A stretch of 64,000 bases of DNA. Origin: Perognathus longimembris pacificus. Its lineage: Eukaryota; Chordata; Mammalia; Rodentia; Heteromyidae. The stretch is from positions 7,957,606 to 8,021,605 of the forward strand of contig NC_063181.1 of NCBI RefSeq assembly GCF_023159225.1, read 5' to 3'. Position numbers and translations under genes: made by a program. The notes under the pieces were generated by a model. It was not told the origin of the DNA. It worked only from the letters and a program-made list of their open reading frames with translations, and made no database searches. Positions 13,167 through 26,394 of the stretch are shown piece after piece (position 1 is the first letter of the stretch; each line of letters begins with the position of its first letter).

Positions 13167-15560
13167 GGCGCCGCCCCCTCCTCCGGACCCCGCGGCTGCT
13201 GTCCTCGTCCGCCCCCGCCCCGGCCCTCTGCTCTTCTGCGTCAGCCCTTCCACCCGACGGCAAGGGCCCAACCGGGACCCTAGGGGCCGAGCCGTCCTCG
13301 CCAGCCAGCGGGGAGCCGGATCCCCACAGCGCTGCCTGCGCAGCCCCCAGATCCAGGCCGGGGAGCCGCCTGCCGGGAAGCGGGGTGCGGGAACGAGCCC
13401 GGAGCGCTGGCGCCCTGCCGCAGCCGTCGTGGGGAGAGGGCGAGAGCTCCGGCCGGCGGCGGCTGCGCTGTTTGGATCTCTGCTTGGTGCAGGGGGGCCG
13501 GGCCCCTTCCCCGTGAGCAGCGACCATCCGGCCCGTCCCCCCGCCGTGTCTCTCCGTCCGTGGACGTGAGGGTCGGGAAGGTTCCGCGAGCACGTCCACG
13601 CAGTCGGCGAGAGGTGAAGGCGACTGAGCTCGAGGCGGAGCCCCGCGTGCTGGAGAATGGCGGCCGGAGGACACGTGGAAGACTCGCCTTCGGCTTTCCC
13701 AGCGGCGGCTCCGGCAGGCCGGGGGAGGTGGCAGGCATGGTCAGAGCACCAGGCCCAGGGAGTATGGGGGGGTATGGGGGGTATAGGGGGGTACTGTTAC
13801 CCCCCGGTGCAGTGTCCCCCTCCTGCACTGCTCACATGTGGACAGGATGGCGGCAGGAATCAGCTGGGGTGGAGAGGAAGAAGGGTGGGGTCTGCACAGC
13901 AATCCCAGGCTCCTCCGGGCCCTTCCTACACCTCGGCCCACCCCCCCTTAGGAGGTGGGGGAAAATGAGCAAAAAAACCACAATTCCCAAGGACAGACAA
14001 ATGAAAACCAAACACAAAATCACCACCAACCCAACCGCTCTGCCCTCTGTTTCCGCAAAGAAGGAAGACCCAGTGTAGCTCACAAGTTTACGAAGCCCAT
14101 CAGAGGCCTCCGATGAGGGCAGCTGCTCCCCCGGGATGGACTTGTCACCCCTGGGGCCTGCGGCAGGCCTAGCCCTCAGGCACTTGAGATCCGGGCCTCA
14201 GCCTCCTGGGGCACCAGGTCGGCAAGGGTCAATGGGAGGCTTGACTTCCGGGCTCAGAGCAGCAGAACAACCCTTGTCTGCTCATCTTGCTGCAGGCTCA
14301 GCCCCCCCACCCCCATCCCCACTCCCACCCCGACTTCCAGTGATCCCACAATGCTTGTGGGGCATACACTTCGGGGCAAGGGTCAGATGTCAGCAGAAAG
14401 GACATAGCTGGGCAGGAGGAAAAGGAAAGCAAGGTTAGTCTGAAGAGGAGGCAGGGTGGGACTGGAAGGTCACAAGGGAGGCTTGAGCCATCGAAGGACA
14501 CGAAGAGGGCTAAAGTTGACCTTTCCCTAGTTTCCTGAGCCACACCTTACCACCCAGCATCCTTTGAGACACAGGAGACGGAGCCCCCGCCAGCAGTGGG
14601 TACCAGCCCAGGAGGCCCACTAGGCTGGATCCTAGACCTGGATCGGCTGGTCTAGGAAGAGCAGACTGAGAAACACAAGAAGCATGTAGTGCCAAGACCT
14701 GGAGGTCAGAGGTTAAAGCCTTGTCGGGAGAAGGACTAGGTGGTGGTTGGTTAAGCAGGTGGCAGTGGCTGTGCAGGGAACTCTGCAAGGCTTACAGCTG
14801 CCTCCCCAGTCCGGAGCTGGCTGGCTGCGGAGCTGGTTGTGTGCTGCCCTCTGCTGGCTGGTCAGCCTCCCTGCGGGTGTACTTTGCCCATGGCTTCAAG
14901 GAGACCCAAGGCAGGGGACAGGACCTTGGGGGAAGGAAGGAGACCAGTGCAGCACCCATGCCTTCCCCGGGGGGGGGGAGGACTTGGGGACACATCTGGC
15001 CTCCAGGAGTTGTGAGTGGAGGTTGGTCTCAGGTGCTTGCAGGACTGAGCAACCTGGCACCACTGATGAAGATGGAGACTCACCGGCTGTCAGCACGGTT
15101 GACAGGAGCCAAAGAGGCCATAAAACTCCCCATCCACCCAGCGACCGGGGCCAGCTCGCCCCCTCAGGAACCCACTACCCTCTTCCCCCGCCCCCAGCTC
15201 CAGAGCCAACCTGCACCTCGGGGAGCCAGAGCGGGGAGAGAGGAGGTGCGGAACTCTATCTCCCCCGGCAATGGGTGCTCCGATTCCAGGGAGGCAGAAG
15301 CAGAAGATGCCCCGGTGCAGGGCAAGGCTGAGGGACACAAGGGACAAAGGGGCGAGGCGGGGGGGGGAGGAACAGTAGCCACCAGGACACCGGCTCCCCC
15401 AGACTCTGTGCTGGGGGAAAAAATTAACAAAAAACACACTTCTTTTTATATAAGGTTTCATATTTAATTTGGTCATGACTTCCTAAATACATATTTTTTA
15501 ACAAATGGCCTCCTTTGTATTGTGTGGCATCCTGGACATGTTCCCAAGGGAAGCACGAGG
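13167..15560 (+). other. RHOBTB2: Probable RHOBTB2 3' UTR, left-arm copy
   Basis: About 2.4 kb follows the stop codon without a SINE insertion and is closely kept in the right arm (61.75-64.0 kb, reversed). It ends with an AT-rich block near 15420-15520. Absence of SINEs and retention in both arms fit a long 3' UTR. I see no clear AATAAA, so the poly(A) site is not placed. Confidence 0.5.
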
Positions 15561-17106
15561 CTTGATCAGGCATGAACAACCACGGAGGCGAATACTGTTT
15601 CATGGTCGCATCTTGTCGGCCTTTTCCAGCTTGGGCCAGGCTTTGAACACTTGGGGTTGGGAAGGTTCCTCAAGCCCTGGGAAAGCATCTCCAGGAAACA
15701 GTAAGACCACGAGAACGGCTGGTATACCGAACGCAGATTTCATTTTAAGAGAGTGATACTAGGGTTTGAATCCGGAGTTGAATTCTCTAGGCCGACTCTC
15801 TGCTCTCTACCACTTGAGCCACAAGTATACACCACTGTGTCCGGCTTCATTTCATTGCTTGCCTGGGCTAGCCTCAAGCAACCATCCTGTCCTGATCTGT
15901 CTCCAGCGTACAAGGATTCCAGGTAGTGCTAAATGAGATGTAAAAATAGAAGTGAGAGCCAGGGCCTCATGGCTCATGACTCTTAGCGTTCTAAAGACTG
16001 AGATTTGAAGATTGAGGTTCAAAGCCCGCCTAGACACAAAAGTCAGAACCTGCAATTAATCATACACAAAAAGGAGGGACAAATTAGAGTTCTGGCTCAA
16101 AAAGGAGGGGGAGGCTGAAATTAGAGTTCTGAGTTCTGGTTCAAGTAGTATAGTGCTAACTTTGAGCAAAAGAAAGCTCAAGGATAATGCTCAGGTCCTG
16201 AGTTCAAGCCCTAGGATCGGCACAAATAAAAGGAGAAAGCAAAACTGGTTAGTATCTGAACACGTGCACCATTCTGAGTCCTCCTGTCAGAGCATTTAAG
16301 AATTGGTGTTTCAGTGTTCACAGAGTTTCATGATTACAGAGGGCTATGATCCCCTCACATATGGCTCTAGGGTTCAGATGGGAGGCACCATCCTAGTCCT
16401 GTATTGGCAAATGCTTCACATTGACAAGGCTTCTCCGCTGAGACCGAGGCAGTTGTTGGAGCCCAGAGAGGACTGAGTTCACTAACGTGCATTAGAAACA
16501 GCAGGTAACGGAGTTTCCTTAGCACCTGTGATCAATCATTCTCCCAGCTCAGCAACAAAGGAGGGGTGGGAGTTCAAGTTATGTCAGCTCGCTCTGGGGT
16601 AGTGAACCAATAGCACACCATGTTTTGTGGAATGGTGATGCACACCTGTAATCCCACCACACCTGCGAGGCTGAGGTAGGAAGAACATGAGCACTGGCAC
16701 CCCCAACCCAGAAGAAATACAATACAAAACTGTCAGGCTTGTAAACACTGCACTCCAGTCATCGGCCTAGCTGAGATACAGGAGAAACCAGACGAAGGCA
16801 GTAAGATATTCCAGAGCAGCCATCTTCCTTTTGTACTTCTTGTTTCTATGTTACTTCACTCAGCAAATTAACCACTTAAATAATGTAGCAATAATAATAA
16901 TAATAGCATTCATTAAAAAACATGTAACACATTCAACAGTAAATATATTAATGCTACACATAAATATATATACACCTGTATATAAATATAAATAAGTGCT
17001 TATAGTGGTTTTGGTTTATCCAAGGGGAAAAAAAGGCAAACAAGAGAGTGTGCTTAAGAAATTCTATCACCTCTGTGACTTTGCATACCTGGCCACATCA
17101 TGGTTT
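15561..17106. other. Intergenic sequence between RHOBTB2 fragment and left receptor
   Basis: Convergent intergenic region with SINE pieces (minus at about 15755-15915, plus B1-Geo at about 15955-16230, B1-like at 16625-16720) and AT-rich sequence with TATATA runs near 16940-16990. The inverted counterpart is at about 59.9-61.75 kb. Confidence 0.55.
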
Positions 17107-17594
17107 TTAGTTTGTTTTATTTTGGTCGGTTGTGGGGCTTAAACTCTGGTAGCCCTCTACCACTTGAGCCACAGCGCCACTTCCAGTTTTCTGGTGGTTC
17201 ATTGGAGATAAGAATCTCACGGGCTTTCCTGCCTGGGCTGGCTTTGAACCGTGGTCCTCAGCTCTCAGCTGGGAGCACGGGTGGGAGCCCCCGGCCCTGG
17301 GCCCAGCCACATCATCTTCGTAGACGAACTTCCCGGAGTGCACCATGTGGTCCTCAATTTTGTCCCTGGCGCATCTCTCCCCCAGGGTTTCCAAGGCGTC
17401 GAGCAGGGTGTTGAGGGAGGCATGCCGTCCTGTCTTCTGCAGCCACGTGAGCAGCATTTCGTACAGAGCGTCGTGCGGTGCTACCGCTCGGGCTAGGAGG
17501 ATGTCGTTGTCGGACAGGCCCATCTGCCTCATGAGCTTGTCCCACGACTTCAAGGGAATGACAGATTGAAAGTAGATGAAGGACAGCTTCAGGG
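17107..17594 (-). CDS. TNFRSF10B: Left receptor exon 9: death domain plus SINE-derived tail
   Basis: Acceptor cctag. It encodes TLKLSFIYFQSVIPLKSW, the death-domain helices (QMGLSDNDILLAR, TLLDALETLGERCARD, KIEDHMVHSGKFVYEDD), then runs from about 17295 into a B1-Geo SINE in coding sense. The SINE supplies about 60 residues (for example AEDHGSKPAQAGKPV and SGAVAQVVEGYQS) before TAA at 17107-17109. AATAAA at 17116-17121, from the SINE tail, lies just before the stop. Confidence 0.9.
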
Positions 17595-20500
17595 CTAGGA
17601 GAAACACACAGGTGAGCTGGAATCACATCTAAGGGTGGGTGGAGGGTGCTAAATCAGGTGCCGTGAGACACTGAACCCACTGTCCCATGACACGACCTCT
17701 TCCCCAGCTACACCTGCACCCAACCCCTGAGGAGATCGCGCCCCGAGAATCATGGACAACATTAAAAAGGAAAAAACACACATACAAAAAGCGCTGTGTA
17801 TCCAGACACCGGTGGCTCAGGCCTACCTAATCAAGAGGTTGAGATCTGAAGATTGCAGTTCAAAGCCAGCCCAGGCAGGAAAGTCCATGAGAGAGTTATC
17901 TCCAAGTTACCAGCAAAAAGCTGAAGTGGAGCTGTGACTAAAGTGGTAGAGTGCCGGCCTTGACTGAAAAAGCTAAGGAACAGCGCCCAGGCCCTGAGTT
18001 CGAGCCCCTTGTTGAGTGGTCCGCTTAGTTTGGGATCATGAGGCATTCAGTGTGGAGGAAATGAGACTCGGGGGAAGTCAGAAACCCCTGAGGGTATGGA
18101 CACAAAGCTGACATCTTCCCACAGCCTCCCGGAACCAGGGCCAGGGAACAACTGGCATTCATCTGAATCTGACGCCTTGCTTTACTCAACAGTGCAAAGT
18201 GTGATCATTCCATCCTAGGAGCAGCACTGTGACCCAGGTGGTGGTTTTTCTTTCTTTCTTTTTGTGGGTTACCTTGCAGCTCCCTGAACTGGGCCTGGCC
18301 ACAGGTTGGTCAGGAGCTCAGAAGCCTCCTGGGGAACAGTGATACCAGAGAGAATTGAGCAGCTCTCACTGAGGCTAAACCACAGGGGAAAGGTGAAATG
18401 AGAAGCTGGAGGGGGCCAGAAAGAGGAGGACAGGAGACTTTTGGTTCCCAAAGTCCAGCACGGGACCCTCACACCAGCACTGACTGTCATGGAGGGCCCT
18501 GTTAGCCATGGGCATGAGGGCTGGGACACTTCTTATTCCCTGTACTCCTGCTATATTGTCCCAGGCAGAACACTTACTCTCAATGAGGTCTACACCATCC
18601 ACCGGAACAAGCAACCTTTTCTTTGCAGGTCCCTCCTGTAACCAACAGCAGAGATGGTCTGGTTAGTCACATGACCTGGGGCCCAGGCCTGGCCCTGACA
18701 GCCAGCCAGCCTGGAGATCTGGAATATGAACTTCCTCTCCAATGGCTCCTTGGAGTCAGAGATAAACGTTCTGCCCAGTAGCTTTCAAAAAAATCCCCAA
18801 AGTTGGGCCAGGAATATGGCCTAGGGGTAGAGTGCTCGCCTCATATACATGAAGCCCTGGGTTCAATTCCTCAGCACCACATATATAGAAAATGGCCAGA
18901 AGTGGCGCTGTGGCTCAAGTGGCAGAGTGCTAGCCTTGAGCAAAAAGAAGCCAGGGACAGTGCTCAGGCCCTGAGTCCAAGGCCCAGGACTGGCAACAGA
19001 AACAAAACAAATAAAGCCAGCCCAGGAAGGTAAGTTTGGGAGACTTTTATCTCCAATGAACCACAAAAAGCCAGAAGTAGACCTATAGCTCAAATGATTG
19101 AGTAGAAAACGCTAAGGGGCAGCACCCCAGTTGCTGGCAACAAAAGGAAGTTATACAATAAATACAGAAAAAAAGTGCCAAGGAAAAATGACTTATGTAT
19201 AGAAAAAAAACAATTTGTAATTTTATTCTTTAAATGCTGTCTTCTGTGATAAGAAAAATATTAAAAATGGATAAGAGCCCTCTGATTCCTACACTACTTT
19301 TTGTTACACTGAAGTCAATGTCAATAAAAATTCTAATTATTATTATGGAGAAAACCTTATGAGTAAATTGTAAACGTGGAGTAAACTTCTGAGTCGCGGC
19401 CAGGCACGGTGGTTCATGCATTGCCCCTCTGGAGGCTGAGATCAAGAGGATCTCAGTTTAAAGCACGTGCCGGCAGAGAAGTCCCAGATTTCATCTCCAA
19501 ATAAGCAGCAAAATGCTGGGCTGTAGGTGTGGCTCAAGGGGTAGAGCTTCAGCCTGGCAAGAGTGTTAGGTTCTGAGTTCAAGACCTGGTACCAGCACGC
19601 GCACACCCCAAAATATATATCTAGCTTTATAAGGTAGGGTTCACTGAGTTGCAAGACAAATACTCAAGCGTTAATGAACTGATTAACAAACACCCAGAGC
19701 TACTGCATGTGTGCACTGCTCTAGGCGTGGGACAAACCGGAGGTGGATGGTCCTGCAGAGCTGCTGGGCCGCCCGCTACGCCGCCTGCAGCCGCCCCGGC
19801 CAGTCAGGAGACCCGGTGATCGCGTCCCTCCCCTGCCTGCAGACAAGCCAGCACCTCCTGTCCCCCACCTACCAGCAGACACTGGGCCTCCCCTGGGGAC
19901 CGCGCGTCGGCACGTGTCGCCCGGTTTGGTCTTCCTGTTTCTTGTTCCACGTGCACGGTAGAGGGGAGAGGTCCGAGACTCAGAGTCTCATTGTGGTTAT
20001 TGTCCTGAACCTCAGCCGGTCTTGTGGAACACTTGGAGAAGGCCTTGGGAAGGCAAAGGGGTGACTCAGAAGTCCACATCCCGGCTCCCTGCAGGGTCCC
20101 CACGGCAGCCACAATCTGCTGCTGGCACGGGGACCCCGGGGGCTGTGCCAAGGGGAGCCAGCACCCCTCCCTCCCCTACTCCCAGGGGCAAGGTTGTGTC
20201 CCAGTGTCTCCCCCATCCCAAGAGGACAGGACCACAGCCGCTGGGAGCTCAAAATGGCGCTGGGAGGCTCCCGAGCTTCAGGCCACGCGAGACAGGGGGG
20301 GCATGGCGCCGGCATTAGGCCCTCCTCGGAGCCGAGGCTGGAGCTGCAGAGTCTCCGGCTTTTCCCGCAGAGCTGACTGTGCTATGTATGGCGGGAAGCG
20401 GTTCCTGAGCCCCACACCCCAGATGCAGGATTAGATGCATAGACAAACTCACCGTTTTGAGGGCTGCTAAACCACCTGCAACAGAAGGGGTGGGGGAAAG

Positions 20501-22639
20501 AAGAAGGGCTTAGCAAGTGGGCGGGGCTTCGGCAGACCCCGCCCCCCTCCCTAGACAGAGTCCATTGGGGGGGGGTGGGGGGGGAGAAGACAAGGCCCTG
20601 AATTCAAGCCCCAGTTGATCTACAGTTGGGCACTGGTAGCTCACACCTATAATCCTAGCTACTCAGGAAGCTGAGATCTGAGGATTTAGGTTCAAAGTCA
20701 GCCCCAGGCAAGAAAGTCTGTGAGACTCTTACTTCCAGTTAACCACCAGAAAAGTGGAAGTGGAGCTGTGTCCCCAAGTGGTACAGTGCTAGCTTTGAGT
20801 AAAAATAAGCTCAGGGATGGCACCTAGGCCCTGAGCTCAAGCCCCACGACTGACAAACGAACAAAGAAATAAATGATAAATAAACACATGCCCAATGTAT
20901 ACTTTGAGCAAAGCTGCCTTATCTATTGACCACTTTTCTGACCTGGCTGCGGTCTACCCCCCGAAGTCCTGGCTGAAAGACAAGGAGTTGCGGGCCCTGA
21001 GAGGGGGTCTGGTGAGATTCTGGTGTTGGTACAGTGTCTCCTGGGTAGTGATTATGTGCCAATCACGGAGAAAAGAGAGGCTGAGAGGACATAGGTTTGA
21101 GACAAAAGAGAGGATATTTATGGGGGAGACAAGGAGCAGGGAAGAGGGGCAAAGAAGAGGAAGAGAAAGAGAGAGAGAGAATGAGAGAGAGAGAGAGAGC
21201 ACTTCAGCAACACTTACCTGGACCTGGACAGATGCCTGTTTTCTTCTTCCGGTACTTGCAAATGCATACCACAACACAGAACCCTATAATAACTAAGACG
21301 AGGATGCCTCCTATCACCCATCCCAGATGAGAAGAAGTAGAAGTAGGAGGCTCCGTGGTGGTGTTCACTGGCTTTTCAGGAGCTCCGGTCCCCCCAGCAG
21401 CCTTGGGCACACACTTGCGGTCATGCCAGGAGTCACAAGAGACCACCTCAACCTCGCCCTCAGGACACCTGGGGACACACAGGGAGGAAATGGTGAGATT
21501 CCATGAGCAAAGATTAGCCAAGTGGGACAGAAGAGAACGTCACCCTCCCTGCCCAATGTCCATACGAGGAGGGGCAGACTCCTCCTGTCTGCAGGTTGCC
21601 CCGACCCCCAAGACTCAGGAAGCAGGGTCTGAGTTCCTCGGGACTTGGGCACCATGGGTTCCTAAGCTTTGGTTCCTTCTCTGCAGCACACTCGAAGCTG
21701 CGCGCACGCGCATGTGCACTTATCCTGGGAGTTAAACTCAGAGACTGAGCATAGTCCTTGGGCTTTACTGCTCAAGGCTAGCACTCTACCACACGAGCCA
21801 CAGCTCCACTTCTGGCTTTTGTGAATTGGAGGTTAGAGTTAATGGACTTTCCTGCCCGGGGCTGGCTTTGAACAGCAACCCTCAGATTTCCGCCTCCTGT
21901 AGCTACTAGGATTGCAAGCATGCGCCCCTGATGCATAGCCCTAGTCAACTTTTTTTTTTTTTTGCACATGTAACCAAATCTTATTTTTATTCACATTCAT
22001 ATTTCTTTGAATATTAAAGACCAATTTTTAGATATTAACAGCTCCTGACAGGTGTCCTTTTAGAGAATATTCTCTGATCGCTGATCTAGTCAACTTTTTT
22101 TTTTTTTTTTTTGGCCAGTCCTGGGGCTTGGACTCAGGGCCTGAGCACTGTCCCTGGCTTCTTCCCGCTCAAGGCTAGCACTCTGCCACTTGAGCCACAG
22201 CGCCGCTTCTGGCCGTTTTCTGTATATGTGGTGCTGGGGAATCGAACCTAGGGCCTCGTGTATCCGAGGCAGGCACTCTTGCCACTAGGCTATATCCCCA
22301 GCCCCGATCTAGTCAACTTTTAATACAACCAATTCTCCTACCAATCAGAGTAAACACCGAGGGGTCAAGAAAGAGGGAATGAACTGTTGGCCCCTAAAGT
22401 AAACACAGGGATAAGATATCTCTTTTGAAGGCATCAGGAGTCTGGAGTGAGCCTGGCTCACCTGATCAGGTGCTGCTGAGAACCTTGAGGGAAGTAAACA
22501 CAAGGCTTTGTTACGACTTACATCATACCTGTTTTTATAGGCTTCTGTACACAAGGAAGAGTTAAAAAAATCACATTCCTGTGGAATTGGTATACACATT
22601 AACAGAACACCAGCAGCATTCGGCTCATTCTCTGTGTGT

Positions 22640-22676
<37 letters not shown>

Positions 22677-25600
22677 TGCACACATGCACATGCCAGCCAG
22701 TACTAAGGCTTGAACCCATTGCCTGGGCACTGTCCCTTTGCTGTTTCTGCTCAAGACTGGCATTCTACCACTGGAGCCACAACTTTTTGGCGGTTGCCTG
22801 AAGAATCTTATGGACTTTTCTGCTGGGGCTGGCTTCAAACCACAATCCTCAGATCTCAGCCTCCTGAATAGCTAAGACTACAGGTGGTGCCCAGCTCTAC
22901 GCATTCTGTTTAGAAAGCAATTAAACCACGTCTGAGGGCCCATCAAAGCTCAGGGGGCCTTAAGTCCTAGCCTCTTGTAGCTAAGGAACAAGTCACTTGG
23001 CCTAGAGGGAAATGGCAGGTGGGTGGGTTCTAGGCTCAGAAGAACTCCATGGGATTAGGGAAAGGGGTACAAGGAGATGTGAGTCTTATAGGATTCTACT
23101 GGGCTGCTGGGAACTCCCAGCTCCTTCATCTTACCTATCTCTACATCGCTGGCAGAACTCGGGGGCCTCTGTCGTCCGGAAAGTATCAGTTTTACACTGG
23201 CACACTGTATTCGAGGTTGTGGTACAGGCAGTCTTCACTTCCTGATCTGGAGACAGAGCAAAGCAGGGAGGATGAGTTTCTCTGGTTGCCTCGATGGCCC
23301 TCCTCACGGCAGAGAGCCTGGCAACCATTAGCCTTCAACCACTAGAGCCACAGTTCCACTTCCAGCTAAGAGTCGCATAGACGTTCCTGCCTGGGCTGGA
23401 TTTGAACTGCAATCTTCAGATCTTAGCTTCCTGAGGAGCTAGGATTGTAAGGCACGAGCCACCAGCGCCAGCCAAGAGCCTGATCCCACAGAGAAAGAAA
23501 AGGTAGTATCCACTGAGAACTTGGAGGCTGATGGCGGGGACAGAGGAGAGGCAGTGACTCCCTCTGGCCTCTATCACCCTCTGACCTCCCCTCTGTGTCC
23601 AAAGGGATTGGGGTCAAATGCAAAGCAGACCAATGTTGGAGGTGACTTGGAAGCTGTCAATGGATCCCAAATCTCTGGCAGAGTGCGGCAGACTCGTGGC
23701 AGATCCAGAATCGAGTCCCGTGGGCATGGCTTCTGAATGCCCTGATCCATCGAGCTGTCCTTGCCACCGCAGCCTGCCTTGGCCACGTTGGACAGCGTCC
23801 CTCCACGTTAACCCACGCCGCGGCTGCCTCCGTCCTTACACAGCCGGGCCCCCTGGGGTGCTGCCTGCCTGCCTGCCCTGTGGTAAGCTGGAACCCAGGC
23901 CTCTGAGAACACATCAGATGAGATTCCCACTCCCACCATGCCCCGGGGCCTCCAGTTCTTACCTTCTCGACACTCCGAGCAACGCATGCAGGTAGGCAGG
24001 GAGTTCGTGTAACTGGTGAACTCTATGCCAGCCTCACAGCGCAAGCAGCACTTGCACTCCACTGAGAGGTAGAACCCTGAAAAGCAAGGGAAAACCAGCG
24101 AGTGAGCAGATTATGGCTTCTGCACCTACTCTACACCTGACGAAAGCACTGCGGACCAGAAAACAAGGCAAGGGACACATGAAGTTCAAATTCCTAGTGT
24201 CTGTAGCAACATGCACGCATGCGCGCACACACGCGTGCACACACACACGCACAAAATGCCAAGTTCACTTCACAATGTATTGTTTGACCTAAAATCTCCC
24301 AAATGTTACCATGTAAACATACAGTCAGTTAAACACTGAGGGTTTTTCTTTCAACTCTAAATTTTCAAAATTGAATCTACTCATGATATTGTCAACCAAG
24401 AATTAGTGTAACACAGTGAAAAAATAAGCAAAGACTCGATGCAGTGAAAAAGGAAATAACCCAGACTGGAGCAGAAATTAACAAAGGAGAGACTAGGAAA
24501 ACAACGAAGAAAACTAATGAAACCAAAAGTTAGCTACCTGGGGTTGGGGATATGGCCTAGTGGCAAGCGTGCCTGCCTCATATATATGAGGCCCTGGATT
24601 CGATTCCCCAGCACCACATATACAGAAAATGGCCAGAAGTGGCGCTGTGGCTCAAGTGGCACAGTGCTAGCCTTGAGCAAAAAGAAGCCAGGGACAGTGC
24701 TCAGGCCCTGAGTCCAAGCCCCAGGACTGGCCAGAAAAAAAAAAAAAAAAAAGTTAGCTTCCTGACCAGATCAACAAACTGACATCAGCCAAAATTTTGA
24801 AAGATCCAAGTTTTTAGAATCAGAAATAAGAGGAAGGCCATCACTACCAAATCACAAAAATGAAAGGCTGCACAGTATTATGAAATACTATCCATACAGA
24901 TATCTAGGATCTGATCAAGGGAGATGGAAACTTAAGTGACCATAATTAGCCTATTCAGTGCCCCATCCAATTAAGGACGGCCATCTGTAATCTAATCTAT
25001 AACTGCATTAAACTTCCTAGAACATACCTAGTTTTTTAAAAAACAATATTTTCTGACCAGTGCCAGGGGCTCAACACCTGTAAAATCAGTCACTGTAACT
25101 ATGTAGCAACTTCTTGCTAAAAAGGATCAGGTAGCTGGGTGCCAATGGCTCACAATGTAATCCTAGCCCCTCAGGAAGCTGAGATCAAAGCCTGCCTGAG
25201 CAGGAAAGTCCATGAGGCCCTGAGCTCCAAGTAACTAGCAAAGAGCTGGACATGGAGCTGTGGCTGACTCAAACGGTAGAGTGCTAGCGTTGAACAGAAA
25301 TAAAAAACTCAGACACTGCACCCAGGCCCTGAGGTCAAGCCTCTGCCTGGGTTTGGGGGATGGGGGGAGACACACTTATGTTTGATCTGGTAGAACTCTG
25401 ATTACAATTTACATGCTGAAGAGAGAATAATCTTAGGGTGGTGGTGGCAGTCACTTTTTTATTTGGATAGTTTTTTTTCCTGTGTTTTTTCTTTGCCTTA
25501 GAATGAGTTATTAGGGGGCTGGGAATGTGGCCTAGTAGTAGAGGGCTTGCCTACCATACATGAAGCCCCGGGTTCAATTCCTCAGTACTATATGCACAGA

Positions 25601-26346
25601 AAAGGCTGGAAGTGGTGCTATGGCTCAAGAGGTAGAATACTAGCCTTGAGCAAAAAGAAGCGCATAGACAGTGCCCCAGCCCTGAGTTCAAGCCCCAGGA
25701 CTGGCAAAATAAATACGTTTTTTAAAAAATGAGCTATTAGATGAAGCTTATTATTTGGTTCATTAAGCAATTTGAATTATGGATTACAATAGTAAAAAGT
25801 TTCTTGAGTTTGCCATTTCTACTAGAATGGAACAAACTAGCCTTTGATAAGGATAAAAAATTTGCTGTCTGCTGATGTTTTGCCTAAGTAGCAGAGCAAG
25901 CAGACAGGATGGAGTACTTCATTCAAGAACCAAAACCCTTACCAAGCAGTCTCTTTATTACACTGTTTTCCTTGAAAAGGTATGCATGGAACAGACACTG
26001 CCTGTAGTCCTAGCTACTCAGGAGGTTGAAATCTGAGGATCAAAGTTTGAAGCTAGCCCAGGCAGAAAAGTCTGTGAGACTCTTCTCTCCAGTTAACCAC
26101 CAGAAAACTGGAAGTGGCTCTGTGGCTCAAAGGGGTAGAGCACTAGCCTTGAACAAAAAGAGCCCAGGGACAGTGCCTAGGCCCTGAGTTCAAGGCCCAT
26201 GACTGACAAAAATAAAAGAATAAAAATTTTAAAAAGCTGGAAGTAGAACTGTGGCTCAAGTAGTACAGTGCCAGCCTTGAGCTTAAAAAATGAAGGGACA
26301 GTACCCAGACCTTGAGTTCAAGCCTCAGTACAACCACTAGCATGCT

Positions 26347-26394
<48 letters not shown>

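Noticed and set aside
18273..18328. Possible extra 56-bp exon between left receptor exons 8 and 9 (ag/gt flanks, open frame EASELLTNLWPGPVQG)
   Set aside because: Inclusion would change the phase so that exon 9 reads CCC-TGA; most of it is deleted in the right copy and human has no such exon. A minor isoform is not excluded.
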